Source: an uncultured bacterium (GTDB lineage Bacteria; Verrucomicrobiota; Lentisphaeria; Victivallales; UBA1829). Taken from it: a DNA stretch of 62,076 nt. The first letter of the stretch is position 1, and each line of letters begins with the position of its first letter. Shown here piece after piece: positions 52,601-61,467 of this stretch. Where the stretch lies: the NCBI GenBank assembly GCA_902778895.1, contig CACYZF010000015.1:1-62076 (forward strand), in the 5' to 3' direction. Under the pieces are notes generated by a model. It searched no databases and was not told the DNA's origin. It saw only the letters and a program-made list of their open reading frames with translations. Position numbers and translations under genes: made by a program.

Positions 52601-53401
52601 TCAGTTTTGAGGTGAACCGTCAATGCTGATGAGTTTCACCGAGAGGGGGATGTTTTTTCCGGCAAGCTCAAGCGCTTTCTGCACGATGGCGGTTGTTCCG
52701 CCACAGCATGGAACCTCCATACGGGCAACCGTGACGGATTTGATCTCGTGGCGGCTGAATATCTGCTTGAGCTTCTCGACGTAGAGATCGAAATCCTGAT
52801 CGAGTTTCGGACAGAAGATGATCAGAACGCGCCCGCTCAGCAGGTCGCGGTGGAACATGCCGTTGGCATACGCTACACAGTCCGCCGAGACAAGCAGATC
52901 CGCGCCCTCGAAATATTCCGCTCCCGGATTGACGAGTTTGAGCTGAATCGGCCACTGACGCAGGGCTGATGCGCCGCCTGCGACGGCTTCCGGTTTCGGA
53001 GCGGCAGCGAATCTCTTCATGGCAAGCCCGGGACAACCCGCATGGGGAAGCTCCGGCACGGGGATGCCATGCTGTTTCAGATAATCGACCGCGATGTCGA
53101 ACAATTTGAATTCACCGTGGGATTTGAGGTGCTTCAAGTGTGCGGCAATGGTATTCGCGCCCTGCTTGACGATGGTCTCCATCACGCGTGTTTCGTCGTA
53201 TGGTTCCGCCTCGCGTTCCACCACATGGATAGCGCCTGTCGGACATTCGCCGACACATGCGCCCAGCCCGTCGCAGAAGAGGTCGCTGATCAGCCGGGCT
53301 TTTCCATCTATGACCTGCAACGCCCCCTCAGGGCAGTTCGGAATACAAGCTCCGCAGCCGTTGCATTTCGATTCGTCGATCTCGATGATCTTGCGTTTCA
53401 T
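52601..53401 (-). CDS. 4Fe-4S ferredoxin-type protein, partner of hybrid cluster protein
   Basis: The ATG at 53401 lies 21 bases after the hcp stop. Of 266 residues, 1-60 hold two 4Fe-4S motifs: C-N-G-C-G-A-C-I-P-N-C-P and C-D-G-L-G-A-C-V-G-E-C-P. The rest is a domain with scattered cysteines, including ELPHAGCPGLAM, LLVSADCVAYAN and MEVPCCGGTTAI, which might bind a further cofactor. Proteins of this build typically accompany hcp in anaerobes and are taken to feed electrons to it. It is the last gene of the TetR-hcp-ferredoxin operon. Cytosolic. Confidence 0.88.
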   Translation of the reverse strand: MKRKIIEIDESKCNGCGACIPNCPEGALQVIDGKARLISDLFCDGLGACVGECPTGAIHVVEREAEPYDETRVMETIVKQGANTIAAHLKHLKSHGEFKLFDIAVDYLKQHGIPVPELPHAGCPGLAMKRFAAAPKPEAVAGGASALRQWPIQLKLVNPGAEYFEGADLLVSADCVAYANGMFHRDLLSGRVLIIFCPKLDQDFDLYVEKLKQIFSRHEIKSVTVARMEVPCCGGTTAIVQKALELAGKNIPLSVKLISIDGSPQN

Positions 53402-53422
53402 TGTTCGTCCCTTTCCTCGCTC

Positions 53423-55069
53423 TTACGCCTCATCTGCACCGAAAAACAGCTTCAGATCGTCATCTGCCGTGGTGATTCCGGCAATCCCGAAGCTTTCCAC
53501 CAGAACCTTTGCGACGTTGGGCGAGAGGAACGCGGGAAGAGTCGGGCCGAGATGAATGTTCTTCACGCCGAGATAAAGCAGCGCCAGAAGAACAATGACC
53601 GCCTTCTGCTCATACCATGCGATATTGAAGCAGAGCGGCAAATCGTTAATGTCAGCGAGACCGAAGACCTCCTTCAATTTCAGGGCAATCAGCGCCAGCG
53701 AATACGAATCGTTGCATTGTCCGGCATCAAGAACGCGGGGGATGCCGTTGATGTCGCCGAGCGGGAGTTTATTATACTTGTATTTCGCACATCCGGCAGT
53801 CAGGATGACAATATCTTTCGGAAGTTTTTCCGCGAACTCCGTGTAATATTCGCGGCTTTTCATCCGCCCGTCGCAACCGGCCATCACGACGAATTTACGG
53901 ATGGCTCCGGATTTTACCGCTTCGACCACCTTGTCCGCAAGAGCGAATACCTGTTCGTGCGCGAATCCGCCGACAATTTTCCCCGTTTCAAGTTCCTCGG
54001 GCGGGAGGCACGTCTTCGCCTGTGCGATGATTCCTGAAAAGTCCTTGATCTCTCCATACTTTCCAGGAATATGGCGGCAGCTGGGAACGCCGACCGTGCC
54101 GGTGGTCCACAGGCGATCCTTGTAAGAATCCTGAGGCGGAACGACGCAGTTGGTCGTCATGAGGATCGGGCCATGGAATTTTTCAAATTCCTCTTTTTGC
54201 TTCCACCAGGCGCTGCCGTAATTTCCCGCGAAGTGCGGATACTTCTTGAAGGCGGGGTAATAGTGCGCCGGGAGCATTTCGGAATGGGTGTAGATGTCAA
54301 TCCCCTGTTCCGCGCTCTGTTCAAGGAGCATTTCCAAATCCCGGAGATCATGTCCCGAAATGAGAATGCCGGGATTGTTCCGCACTCCGAGATCGACTTC
54401 GGTAATCTCCGGATTGCCGTAAGCGGAAGTGTTGGCTTTATCCAGCAGGGACATTCCATCCACTCCGTATTTGCCGGTTTCCATAGTCAGTGAAATCAGG
54501 TCATTTATACCGAGCGAATCGTCCAACGTTGCAGCCAATGCCCGCTGAATGAAGGCATCGATGTCCTCATTGTCCTGAAGGAGTGCGTTTGCGTGTTTGA
54601 GATAAGCGGCAAGTCCCTTGAGCCCGTAGGTGATGAGTTCGCGCAGACTCCGGATATCTTCGTCCTTCGTTGCCTGCACGCCCACGGTAGCTGCCTTGAC
54701 ATCGAATTCGTTTCGGCATCCCGACCACAGGGCTGCATCGGGCAGATTGGATGTATCCCCAAGTTGTGCGATCAGTTCAGCTTTCATCGCCAGCGTCTCT
54801 TCGATCGCCCGGATAATCGCTTCCCGGTCAAAGTTGGCATTTGTGATCGTGACGAACAGATTCTGCGTGATCCGATGGTTGACATCTGAGGAGACATTCT
54901 TTCCCTCCGCCCGAAGCCGAGTTGCAACAGCCCCGATTCCTTTGGTAACATAGACCAGCAGATCCTGCATGGCCGCTATTTCCGGTTTTTTACCGCAAAC
55001 TCCACAGATGGTGCATCCTTTGTTGCCCGCTGTTTCCTGGCACTGATAGCAGAACATTTTGTTTTCCAT
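53423..55069 (-). CDS. hcp: Hydroxylamine reductase / hybrid cluster protein
   Basis: The ATG at 55069 follows GAGGAGCTC. Of 548 residues, the N-terminal cysteines [13 protein letters not shown] and C-G-V-C-G-K give the class I spacing found in strict anaerobes. The hybrid-cluster ligands lie in [47 protein letters not shown] and [12 protein letters not shown]. The conserved [20 protein letters not shown] segment follows. Hcp reduces NO and/or hydroxylamine and protects anaerobes from nitrosative stress. It is the middle gene between a TetR regulator and its ferredoxin. All key residues appear intact. Confidence 0.95.
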   Translation of the reverse strand: MENKMFCYQCQETAGNKGCTICGVCGKKPEIAAMQDLLVYVTKGIGAVATRLRAEGKNVSSDVNHRITQNLFVTITNANFDREAIIRAIEETLAMKAELIAQLGDTSNLPDAALWSGCRNEFDVKAATVGVQATKDEDIRSLRELITYGLKGLAAYLKHANALLQDNEDIDAFIQRALAATLDDSLGINDLISLTMETGKYGVDGMSLLDKANTSAYGNPEITEVDLGVRNNPGILISGHDLRDLEMLLEQSAEQGIDIYTHSEMLPAHYYPAFKKYPHFAGNYGSAWWKQKEEFEKFHGPILMTTNCVVPPQDSYKDRLWTTGTVGVPSCRHIPGKYGEIKDFSGIIAQAKTCLPPEELETGKIVGGFAHEQVFALADKVVEAVKSGAIRKFVVMAGCDGRMKSREYYTEFAEKLPKDIVILTAGCAKYKYNKLPLGDINGIPRVLDAGQCNDSYSLALIALKLKEVFGLADINDLPLCFNIAWYEQKAVIVLLALLYLGVKNIHLGPTLPAFLSPNVAKVLVESFGIAGITTADDDLKLFFGADEA

Positions 55070-55116
55070 GATTGAGCTCCTCGTTGTTAAGGTTTGTTCA
55101 AGATAATGTCGCAGGT

Positions 55117-55695
55117 TTATTTATTCTTTGACAGCACCGTTTTCAGGCTCGTCAACAGTTTTCCTCGTTCCAGTCGCAAATCGAATCCTCCGCCGGACAT
55201 ACCCCATTGCTTGATGAGAAGCCGTATCGGGCCTATCACCATCCGGAAAAGGGTATCGGGCGGGATGTCCGGAGAGATTTCCCCGGCTTCCCTCGCCTCG
55301 GAGAAGTACCGGAGCATGATTTCGCGGTGGCGTTTCATCATGCCATACAACAGTTTCTCGACCTCGGGTTCGCCTTGAAATACTTCCTCCGCGAAGAGCA
55401 CACGCGCCAGATCGGGGGATGCCAGCACCAGTTCGGTGCGCCGCACAAGCGCGGCTTCCACCGCCGCCCAGCCGTGCAAATCCTCTCCAATGGAATCGAC
55501 TTCACCTTCGAAACGCGAGACCAGAGCCTGAATGATCTCCAGTTTGTCGTGAAAATGATAGTACAATGCTGCATCGGTTACGTTCAATCTCCGGCTCAGA
55601 TGCCGGATGGTCAGATTGCCCATGCCGTTTTCCGCGATCAAATGCAGAGCGGCATCCACGATCTCATTCTGCCGTTTGGTCAGTTTTTTCTCCAT
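55117..55695 (-). CDS. TetR/AcrR-family regulator of the hcp operon
   Basis: Start chosen at 55695, where GGAG lies six bases upstream; an in-frame ATG at 55707 has none. The protein has about 192 residues. The N-terminal helix-turn-helix is typical: [40 protein letters not shown] and [11 protein letters not shown]. The C-terminal ligand domain (about 60-190) is variable. It is the first gene of the operon (47 bases to hcp), so it probably controls its own operon and responds to a stress signal. The candidate operator overlaps the promoter at 55723-55767. The ligand is unknown. Confidence 0.88.
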   Translation of the reverse strand: MEKKLTKRQNEIVDAALHLIAENGMGNLTIRHLSRRLNVTDAALYYHFHDKLEIIQALVSRFEGEVDSIGEDLHGWAAVEAALVRRTELVLASPDLARVLFAEEVFQGEPEVEKLLYGMMKRHREIMLRYFSEAREAGEISPDIPPDTLFRMVIGPIRLLIKQWGMSGGGFDLRLERGKLLTSLKTVLSKNK

Positions 55696-55722
55696 TCGCT
55701 TCTCCATTCTGGCGGGTTATAC

Positions 55723-55767
55723 TTAGTGAACGCTTATTTAATATACTCCCGTTTTATTCCTTGTCAA
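55723..55767 (-). promoter_or_regulatory. Promoter and possible TetR operator of the hcp operon
   Basis: On the minus strand TTGACA (55767-55762), 16 bases, TATATT (55745-55740). Just downstream, TAAGCGTTCACTAA (55736-55723) is an imperfect palindrome of the size bound by TetR-type dimers, placed to block transcription. Confidence 0.65.
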
Positions 55768-55813
55768 GAGATAGCTATAAAAAAAATGAAAAAAAGAGAC
55801 CCTTGGGGGAAGA

Positions 55814-55951
55814 TTAGCTCCCGTTCCTCTCCCACTTCGCGATGTCCTCAAGAAACCTCGGCACGACGGCATGGAGCTTCACGGGGCCGATGCCGGAAAA
55901 GATGCAGTCGCCAACGCGGATGGCCGCCAATTCAGATGCATCAACCTCACT
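55814..55951 (-). pseudogene. RecQ-like HRDC tail, copy 1 (remnant)
   Basis: The frame ends SGIGPVKLHAVVPRFLEDIA, KWERNGS and stop at 55814-55816. About 25 codons match a longer tail at 58305-58493. No start is present; upstream the frame passes directly into the VanX-like stop at 55952. Helix-hairpin-helix (G-I-G-P-x-K-L) plus F-L-x-x-I is typical of HRDC domains at the end of RecQ helicases. Confidence 0.5.
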
Positions 55952-56098
55952 TCAGTCACTCAACCGGAAAATCGAAAAAATATCTGGGTACGGCTCGTTG
56001 GCAAGCGTGAAATGCCACCATTCCTCCACTACGGGCTTGAATCCATGCGTCACCATGACGAAGCGAAGTAGCATGCGATTTCGAGAAAGCCGCAGAGT
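55952..56098 (-). pseudogene. D-Ala-D-Ala dipeptidase (VanX/DdpX-like) C-terminal remnant
   Basis: Read on the minus strand: SRNRMLLRFVMVTHGFKPVV, EEWWHFTLANEPYPD and a stop at 55954-55952. The E-W-W-H motif holds the catalytic Glu and a zinc-ligand His of M15D peptidases, and N-R-x-L-L is their usual preceding helix. An in-frame stop lies about 50 codons upstream, so three quarters of the enzyme are missing. It cannot be active. Confidence 0.7.
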
Positions 56099-56250
56099 TC
56101 TTTATTGTGCCCTGTTTTCTTGCGCTGTCTGTTTCAGCATGTTATTTCCTCATTCCCCTGATTTTCTCCATCCTCACCATGTCCGGCACAGCCTTGCCAT
56201 GCTCCAAGGCATCTTAGGAGAAAATTTTTGTTTTTATTGCGAAGTGAGTT
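56099..56250. other. Spacer upstream of the hybrid kinase
   Basis: This short AT-rich stretch carries no gene that I can support. Confidence 0.35.
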
Positions 56251-56278
56251 TGCATTTTTCACAGGATATGCTATAATA
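56251..56278 (+). promoter_or_regulatory. Promoter of the hybrid histidine kinase
   Basis: TTGCAT (56251-56256), 16 bases, TATAAT (56273-56278), with TGC just before the -10 box (extended -10). The start codon at 56321 is about 40 bases downstream. Confidence 0.75.
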
Positions 56279-56320
56279 TATAATCAAGTTCGAAGTGAAC
56301 TGATGATTCGAGGCTCCTTT

Positions 56321-58174
56321 ATGGACAATTATCTCTATTCAAGCATATCCGGCATCGTGCTGGTCGTTCATTTAATCATCAATTGGCGGCAAATGTTCCA
56401 ACGGCCGCAAGTCAAGTCTGATGCAACAACCATAGAATTCAAACGCTTTCTCATTTGTCTGTTATTATTCTTCGTATTGGATATTCTCTGGGGGATATTC
56501 GCGGCATTGAAATGGCCTCATATTCTCTATGTCAACACGATCCTTTTCTTCCTGATGATGGCGCTGTCCGTTTTCGCCTGGACACGTTGCGTTATTGCCT
56601 ATCTGGGAGTGGGTGGCTGGTTGCGCAGATATATGCTGTGGACCGGTCTCGGGGTATTTATGTTTTTCATCGTCGCGCTGATTGTGAACTTTTTCACCGG
56701 AAGTTTTTTCCAAATTAGCGCCCAAACCATCTATAAGGAAGGTCCATTGCGTAACATTGCGCTCCTGTTGCTGGCCGCGTTCAATGGAATCCGAGCCGGA
56801 CTGACACTGTTTCGAAGTCTGCGCACGGAAGGAGCGCTCCGCCGACGCAACATGATGGTCTTCGCATTCGGTATTACGATGCTTGTGGCGATTTTGGTCC
56901 AGTTCTTCGATCCTTTCCTCCCGATCTATTCGATCGGATGCCTTTTCGGCTGCTGTCTCCTTCATGTTTTCGTGATTGAGGACGAGCGGGATGAAATGTA
57001 TCGGAAGGAATTGCTCGCGCGCGACTACGAAATCCAGCTTGAGGCCGAGCGCGCGGCAGGACAGGCAAAGGCGCTCTTTTTCTCGACCGTGTCGCATGAT
57101 ATCCGCACCCCGCTCAACGCCATTATCGGGTATGCGGAGTTGATGGAACACGGCATCGAGGATGAGGAGGAGCGGAAACATGCTTTCGGAGCCATTGTTT
57201 CAAACGGGCATGTCCTGCTTGATCTGGTCAACGATGTGCTTGACCTTTCCAAGCTTGACGCAGGCAAAACCGTGCTGGTGCCGGAATTGACCGACTTCGA
57301 ACAGCTTGCGTCCGACGTGCTTCATACTTTTGACGTCGCTGTTTCCGGGAAAGATGTTGACCTTGAAGAGGACTTCTCCTCGATTCCGCCGCTGATGATA
57401 GACCGGCATCGGATTCGACAGATCCTGTTTAACCTCATCGGCAATGCCGTCAAATTCACGGAACGCGGGGAAATCATCCTGTCCGCTCAATTCGAAAAGA
57501 ATCCGGACGAGGACGCCAAGACAGGGACTCTGACGTTTTCCATATCCGATACCGGGTGCGGCATTCCTCCTGATGATCTGGAGCACATTCTGGAGCCCTT
57601 TGTCCAGGCAAAGAACTCCGGGGCAGCCAAAGGGACCGGACTCGGACTTTCGATCTGCCAGCAGCTGACGAAGCTCATGAACGGGAAAATGACCGTGAAA
57701 TCCACCCTGGGCAAAGGAACGACGTTTACCGTCGCTCTGCCGGACATCCCATTCTCGGTTGCCAATACGGATGCCCTGCCCTCATCGAACCGGATCACCC
57801 CGGTTTCGCAATTCGCGGTGGACAATCTTCGGGTCCTGCTTGTGGATGATGTCCCTGTGAACATCCGGGTCCTTCAGGCCATGCTGCGCCGTTTGGGCGT
57901 GACCAATATCGTGACAGCGGGGAACGGGGCGGAAGCGCTTGACGCGCTGGCGAAAGACGCATCTTTCAACCTGGTCCTGACCGATATGTGGATGCCGGTG
58001 CTGGACGGAGAGGGCCTGATCCGCGAAATCCGGAATCACGAGCAATGGAAAGACCTCGCCGTCTATGTCGTAACCGCGGACGTCGAAGCGCAGAAAACAT
58101 ATAGGGAATCAGGTTTTTCGGGCATTCTGCTAAAGCCGATCACGCTCGAAAAACTTCGTGGCGTCATCGGTTGA
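56321..58174 (+). CDS. Membrane hybrid sensor histidine kinase with receiver domain
   Basis: Start chosen at 56321 (MDNYLYSSISG), after GAGG at eight bases and after the promoter; earlier in-frame ATGs at 56228 and 56303 are upstream of or too close to it. Residues of about 1-235 hold some seven hydrophobic segments, a membrane sensor of unknown ligand. The HisKA box is FFSTVSHDIRTPLNAIIGYA with the phospho-acceptor His. The ATPase boxes are NLIGNAVKFTERG (N), SDTGCGIPPDD (G1) and KGTGLGLSICQQL (G2). The C-terminal receiver has LLVDDVPVN, the phospho-acceptor Asp in LVLTDMWMP, and K in LLKPITLEKL. It is a complete phosphorelay module; no separate output regulator is nearby. A decayed relative lies at 18945-19447. 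It stands alone between gene remnants. Confidence 0.92.
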   Translation: MDNYLYSSISGIVLVVHLIINWRQMFQRPQVKSDATTIEFKRFLICLLLFFVLDILWGIFAALKWPHILYVNTILFFLMMALSVFAWTRCVIAYLGVGGWLRRYMLWTGLGVFMFFIVALIVNFFTGSFFQISAQTIYKEGPLRNIALLLLAAFNGIRAGLTLFRSLRTEGALRRRNMMVFAFGITMLVAILVQFFDPFLPIYSIGCLFGCCLLHVFVIEDERDEMYRKELLARDYEIQLEAERAAGQAKALFFSTVSHDIRTPLNAIIGYAELMEHGIEDEEERKHAFGAIVSNGHVLLDLVNDVLDLSKLDAGKTVLVPELTDFEQLASDVLHTFDVAVSGKDVDLEEDFSSIPPLMIDRHRIRQILFNLIGNAVKFTERGEIILSAQFEKNPDEDAKTGTLTFSISDTGCGIPPDDLEHILEPFVQAKNSGAAKGTGLGLSICQQLTKLMNGKMTVKSTLGKGTTFTVALPDIPFSVANTDALPSSNRITPVSQFAVDNLRVLLVDDVPVNIRVLQAMLRRLGVTNIVTAGNGAEALDALAKDASFNLVLTDMWMPVLDGEGLIREIRNHEQWKDLAVYVVTADVEAQKTYRESGFSGILLKPITLEKLRGVIG

Positions 58175-58237
58175 TTGCTTTTGAAAGACCGTATTTGTCA
58201 ACCTGAAAAAAGTATCCTATTTCTCCTGCCAAGCATA

Positions 58238-58306
58238 TATTCGGCAACTTGGCAAGATTTCATTCGGCAACTTGGCGCGATTTCATTCGGCAACTTGACA
58301 GGATTC
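58238..58306. repeat. 23-base tandem repeat, three copies
   Basis: The unit CATTCGGCAACTTGGCGCGA, completed by TTT, occurs at 58238-58260, 58261-58283 and 58284-58306 with few changes. It lies between the kinase and the RecQ-like tail. It has no palindrome and no coding role that I can see. Confidence 0.8.
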
Positions 58307-58493
58307 AATCCCCGTTCCTCTCCCACTTCGCGATGGCCTCAAGGAACCTCGGCACGACGGCATGGAGCTTCACGGGACCGATGCCGGGGATGCCTTCCGC
58401 CTCTGCCAAGGATTTCGGCCGGATTGATGCAAGCCCGCGAAGAGTCCTGTCGGTCATGACGTGGATTTTCCTGCTGTTGGCGTGACAGACGCG
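58305..58493 (-). pseudogene. RecQ-like HRDC domain tail, copy 2 (remnant)
   Basis: The frame reads CHANSRKIHVMTDRTLRGL, ASIRPKSLAEAEGIPGIGPV, KLHAVVPRFLEAIAKWERNGD and a stop at 58307-58305. This is the last two thirds of an HRDC domain, as at the end of RecQ helicases. An in-frame stop (58496-58494) lies just before it, and no start exists. It is 13 bases after the LysR stop, on the same strand. A shorter, related tail is at 55814-55951. Confidence 0.65.
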
Positions 58494-58506
58494 CTATCCG
58501 CTGCTG

Positions 58507-59400
58507 TCACGGTTCGCATTCCCGCAGCCGGGAGAGAAACAGTTCGGCGGCGGAGGAGAAAACCTGATATTTCTTCCAGACAACATCCAGTCCGGATTCC
58601 AGACGCGGTTCGAGCGGACGGAACACCAGGTCGCTGTGGGCCGTCACGTTCAGAAGCTTGTCCAGCGTGATCGCCACGCCGAGACCGCTTTTGACCAGAA
58701 GCGCCGCATTGTAGATCAGATTGTAGGTGGCGACGATATTCAGTTTTTTGTAGTTGCCCGCGAACCAGTCGATGCACGGATTCCTCACCGGGCTGCTCTG
58801 CGCCACCTGACGGGAAAAGATGAGCGGATAGTCCAGCAGATCGTCCTTCGTAATCCGTTTTTTCCTCGCGAGCGGACAATCCCGCCTCATCGCGACCCCC
58901 CAGACATCCTTTTCCGGCAGGTTCAGAGCATTATATTTCGCGATATCCACAGGCTGGATCAGGATGCCGAAATCGAGCATTCCTTTGTCGAGGCGGTCCA
59001 TGACATCCTCGGCATTGCCGCTGTAAATGTGAAAATGCACGTCGGGATAATCCCTGCCGATCTCACGGATGACCGCGGCAATCCGGTTCATGGCATCGGT
59101 CTCTCCGCTCCCGATGTAAACGTCTCCGGCGATGTTTTCACCCATGGAGCTGAATTCCGATTCGGTCTTGCCGACAAGGTCAAGAATCTCGCTTGCGCGT
59201 TTGCGCAGAAGGATTCCTTCCGGCGTCAGGGATACATGATGGGATCCACGCACAAAAAGCTTCTGCCCGAGCTCGTCCTCCAGATCCATCAGCTGGCGCG
59301 ACAGGGTCGGCTGGGTCACATGCAGGGATTGGGCTGCGGCTGTAATGGATCCTTCGCGCGCAACAGCCAGAAAATAACGCAGGACTCGTGTTTCCAACAT
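58507..59400 (-). CDS. LysR-family transcriptional regulator
   Basis: Start chosen at 59400 (MLETRVLRYFLAV), with AAGGAG upstream; a start at 59457 lies within the promoter. The protein has 297 residues. The N-terminal winged helix-turn-helix is canonical: ALL-type FLAVAREGSITAAAQSLHVT, QPTLSRQLMDLEDELGQKLF and LTPEG. The effector domain (about 90-297) has GDVYIGSGETDAMN and the hinge typical of LysR sensors. It is divergent from the hydrolase/flavodoxin operon starting at 59543, with 142 bases between. By the usual LysR pattern it probably controls that operon. The ligand is unknown. Confidence 0.92.
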   Translation of the reverse strand: MLETRVLRYFLAVAREGSITAAAQSLHVTQPTLSRQLMDLEDELGQKLFVRGSHHVSLTPEGILLRKRASEILDLVGKTESEFSSMGENIAGDVYIGSGETDAMNRIAAVIREIGRDYPDVHFHIYSGNAEDVMDRLDKGMLDFGILIQPVDIAKYNALNLPEKDVWGVAMRRDCPLARKKRITKDDLLDYPLIFSRQVAQSSPVRNPCIDWFAGNYKKLNIVATYNLIYNAALLVKSGLGVAITLDKLLNVTAHSDLVFRPLEPRLESGLDVVWKKYQVFSSAAELFLSRLRECEP

Positions 59401-59429
59401 AATCAGTTCACTCCTTCCGTGTTTCGAGT

Positions 59430-59513
59430 AATATAGCACACGTTCTATGCTTTTCAAGCATGGAGTGATATAAAATATAAGTATTTGCTATTCTTCTAGG
59501 CGGCATGTATATT
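59430..59513. promoter_or_regulatory. Divergent promoters between LysR gene and hydrolase operon
   Basis: Minus strand: TTGAAA (59457-59452), 16 bases, TATATT (59435-59430), preceded by TGC. Plus strand: TTGCTA (59485-59490), 17 bases, TATATT (59508-59513). The 27 bases between the -35 boxes are a suitable site for LysR binding. Confidence 0.65.
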
Positions 59514-59542
59514 ATTTGCAGGCCACAACGGAGAACCTGAAA

Positions 59543-59800
59543 ATGGACGAAACAAACAAAGATTTCCTGATGCGCCGGAATCTGACGGATGCCGGTTTCC
59601 CCGAGTCGGAGATAGCGAGAATCATTTCCCTGCTCGAAGAAGGACGGGAAACCGCGGTACATCGGATTCTGGCACAACAGCGCACCGTTTTATTGAACAC
59701 GGTTCATGAGAATCAGAAACGGATCGACTGTCTGGATTATCTGGTTTACGACATGAACAACAACTCAAAGCCGGTTCATTCGGCGAAAGGAAAACTCAAT
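59543..59800 (+). CDS. Small helical protein reading in frame into the next gene
   Basis: The ATG at 59543 follows GGAGAACCTGAAA. The first 86 residues read MDETNKDFLMRRNLTDAGFP, then helices with EIARIISLLEEGRETAVHRI, AQQRTVLLNTVHENQKRIDC and LDYLVYDMN. Small proteins of this pattern (about 85-95 residues, ending in IDCLDYLVY) are normally free-standing in anaerobes and often start operons beside LysR genes. Here no stop occurs before the ATG of the lipoprotein at 59801, so translation would continue to 60865. Either the stop was lost or an indel is present. If translated as a fusion, the lipoprotein signal would be internal. Confidence 0.6.
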
Positions 59801-60865
59801 ATGAAGAAAATCATCCCGACCGCCCTCGCCATGCTCTGCCTGCTCGGAACGGCATGCACCACAACAACAACTGAAATGGAGAAAACAAACATGAACGGCA
59901 TCTCGCAGGATACCCGCGTCTTCGCAATCAATCCCGACATCGAAGCCCACGACGTCCAGTTCAAAAACCGGTTCGGCATCACGCTCGCCGGGCATCTTTA
60001 CCTGCCGAAGGATTTCAATTCTTCCGGGAAATATCCGGCGATTGCGGTCAGCGGACCATTCGGCGCGGTGAAGGAACAGTCCTCCGGGCTTTATGCTCAG
60101 GAACTCGCCGCCCGCGGATTCGTGACCGTGGCGTTCGATCCGTCGTTTACGGGCGAAAGCAGCGGAGAGCCCCGCAATGTCGCCTCCCCCGATCTTAATA
60201 CCGAAGACTTCAGCGCCGCGGTCGATTATCTCGTCACGCGCGATTTCGTCGACCCGGAACGCGTCGGCATCCTCGGCATCTGCGGCTGGGGCGGACTGGC
60301 GATCAACGCGGCTTCGGCCGATCCGCGCATCAAGGCGACAGTGGCGTCCACAATGTACGATATGACCCGTGTGATCGCCAACGGCTACGACGATAAGGAA
60401 GACAGCGCCGAAAAGCGGGATGAGAAACGTGCCTCTCTCGCAGCTCAGAGGACAAAGGATTTCAAGCAGGGCTTCTACGACCATGCGCCGTTCAACCTCA
60501 AACCGGAAGAACTGACCGATGACACGCCTCAGTTCCTCAAGGATTACACGATGTACTACATGACGGAACGCGGATTCCATCCCCGTTCGATCAACTCGGC
60601 GATCGGCTGGAATATGACATCGGCGATTCCTTTCCTGAACACGAAACTGCTTGCCTATGCCGGTGAAATCAAGACCCCGGTTCTGCTGATTCACGGTGAA
60701 AAAGCGCACAGCCGGTATTTCAGCGAAGGAGCATTCCGGAAACTCAAAGGCGACAACAAGGAACTGCTGATCGTCCCCGGTGCGAACCACTGCGATCTCT
60801 ATGACCGGATCGATGTCATCCCGTTCGACAAAATCGCCGAATTCTATCAAAAGAACCTGAAATAA
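59801..60865 (+). CDS. Lipoprotein alpha/beta hydrolase (dienelactone-hydrolase-like)
   Basis: An internal ATG at 59801 has AAAGGA at the proper distance and starts a clean lipoprotein signal: MKKIIPTALAMLCLLGTA, then Cys19. The 354-residue protein has AIAVSGPFGAVKEQSSGLYA, the nucleophile elbow GICGWGG (Cys instead of Ser, as in dienelactone hydrolases), FDPSFTGESSGEPRNVASPD and the C-terminal VLLIHGEKAHSRYFSE and VPGANHCDLYD with the catalytic His. It belongs to the alpha/beta hydrolase group often found in gut anaerobes beside flavodoxins. The substrate is not known. Mature protein probably anchored to the envelope. Confidence 0.85.
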   Translation: MKKIIPTALAMLCLLGTACTTTTTEMEKTNMNGISQDTRVFAINPDIEAHDVQFKNRFGITLAGHLYLPKDFNSSGKYPAIAVSGPFGAVKEQSSGLYAQELAARGFVTVAFDPSFTGESSGEPRNVASPDLNTEDFSAAVDYLVTRDFVDPERVGILGICGWGGLAINAASADPRIKATVASTMYDMTRVIANGYDDKEDSAEKRDEKRASLAAQRTKDFKQGFYDHAPFNLKPEELTDDTPQFLKDYTMYYMTERGFHPRSINSAIGWNMTSAIPFLNTKLLAYAGEIKTPVLLIHGEKAHSRYFSEGAFRKLKGDNKELLIVPGANHCDLYDRIDVIPFDKIAEFYQKNLK

Positions 60866-60888
60866 TCCGAAAAGGAGTTTTGCTCAAC

Positions 60889-61434
60889 ATGAAGAAAGTT
60901 CTTATCATCTCCGCTTCCCCCCGCAAGGAAGGCAACTCCGACAGCCTCTGTGACGAATTCGCCCGTGGCGCAAAGGAAGCCGGACACGATGTGGAGAAAA
61001 TCCGCCTGGCGGAAAAGAACGTCGGTTACTGTCAGGGATGTTACGCCTGCCAGAAGCTGAAAAAATGCGTCAAAAACGACGATGCCAACGAACTCGTGGA
61101 GAAAATGCTCTCCGCGGACGTGATCGTGCTGGCGACCCCCGTCTACTTTTATTCGATGGACGCCCAGCTCAAAGCGCTGATTGACCGGTCCGTGTCCCGC
61201 TGGGATGACTTCGGCCAGTTCTCCGGCACCGAGTTCTGGCTGGTCGCCACGATGGCCGACACGAACCGGGACATGATGTCGGCGACGCTGGAAGGGATTC
61301 GCGGATTCATGCGCGACTGCATGGAAGGCTCCGTCGAACGCGGCGTCCTGCTGGGATGCGGCGCATACGAGAAGGGCGAAGTCCGCAATCTCCCGGTGTT
61401 CCGGGAAGCGTATGAAGCCGGATTATCCTGCTGA
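60889..61434 (+). CDS. Flavodoxin-fold NAD(P)H-dependent FMN reductase / iron-sulfur flavoprotein
   Basis: Start chosen at 60889 (MKKVLIISASPRKEGNSDSL), nine bases after AAGGAG; a TTG nine bases earlier is unlikely. The protein has 181 residues. SASPRKEGNSDSL is the FMN phosphate loop. C-Q-G-C-Y-A-C-Q-K-L-K-K-C matches the compact cysteine cluster that binds a 4Fe-4S centre in iron-sulfur flavoproteins. ATPVYFYSMDAQLKALIDR is the second flavin loop. Cytosolic. It is the third frame of the LysR-linked operon, 23 bases after the hydrolase. Confidence 0.9.
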   Translation: MKKVLIISASPRKEGNSDSLCDEFARGAKEAGHDVEKIRLAEKNVGYCQGCYACQKLKKCVKNDDANELVEKMLSADVIVLATPVYFYSMDAQLKALIDRSVSRWDDFGQFSGTEFWLVATMADTNRDMMSATLEGIRGFMRDCMEGSVERGVLLGCGAYEKGEVRNLPVFREAYEAGLSC

Positions 61435-61467
61435 ACAGTTCAAACACAACTTGAAAGGAAACCCATT

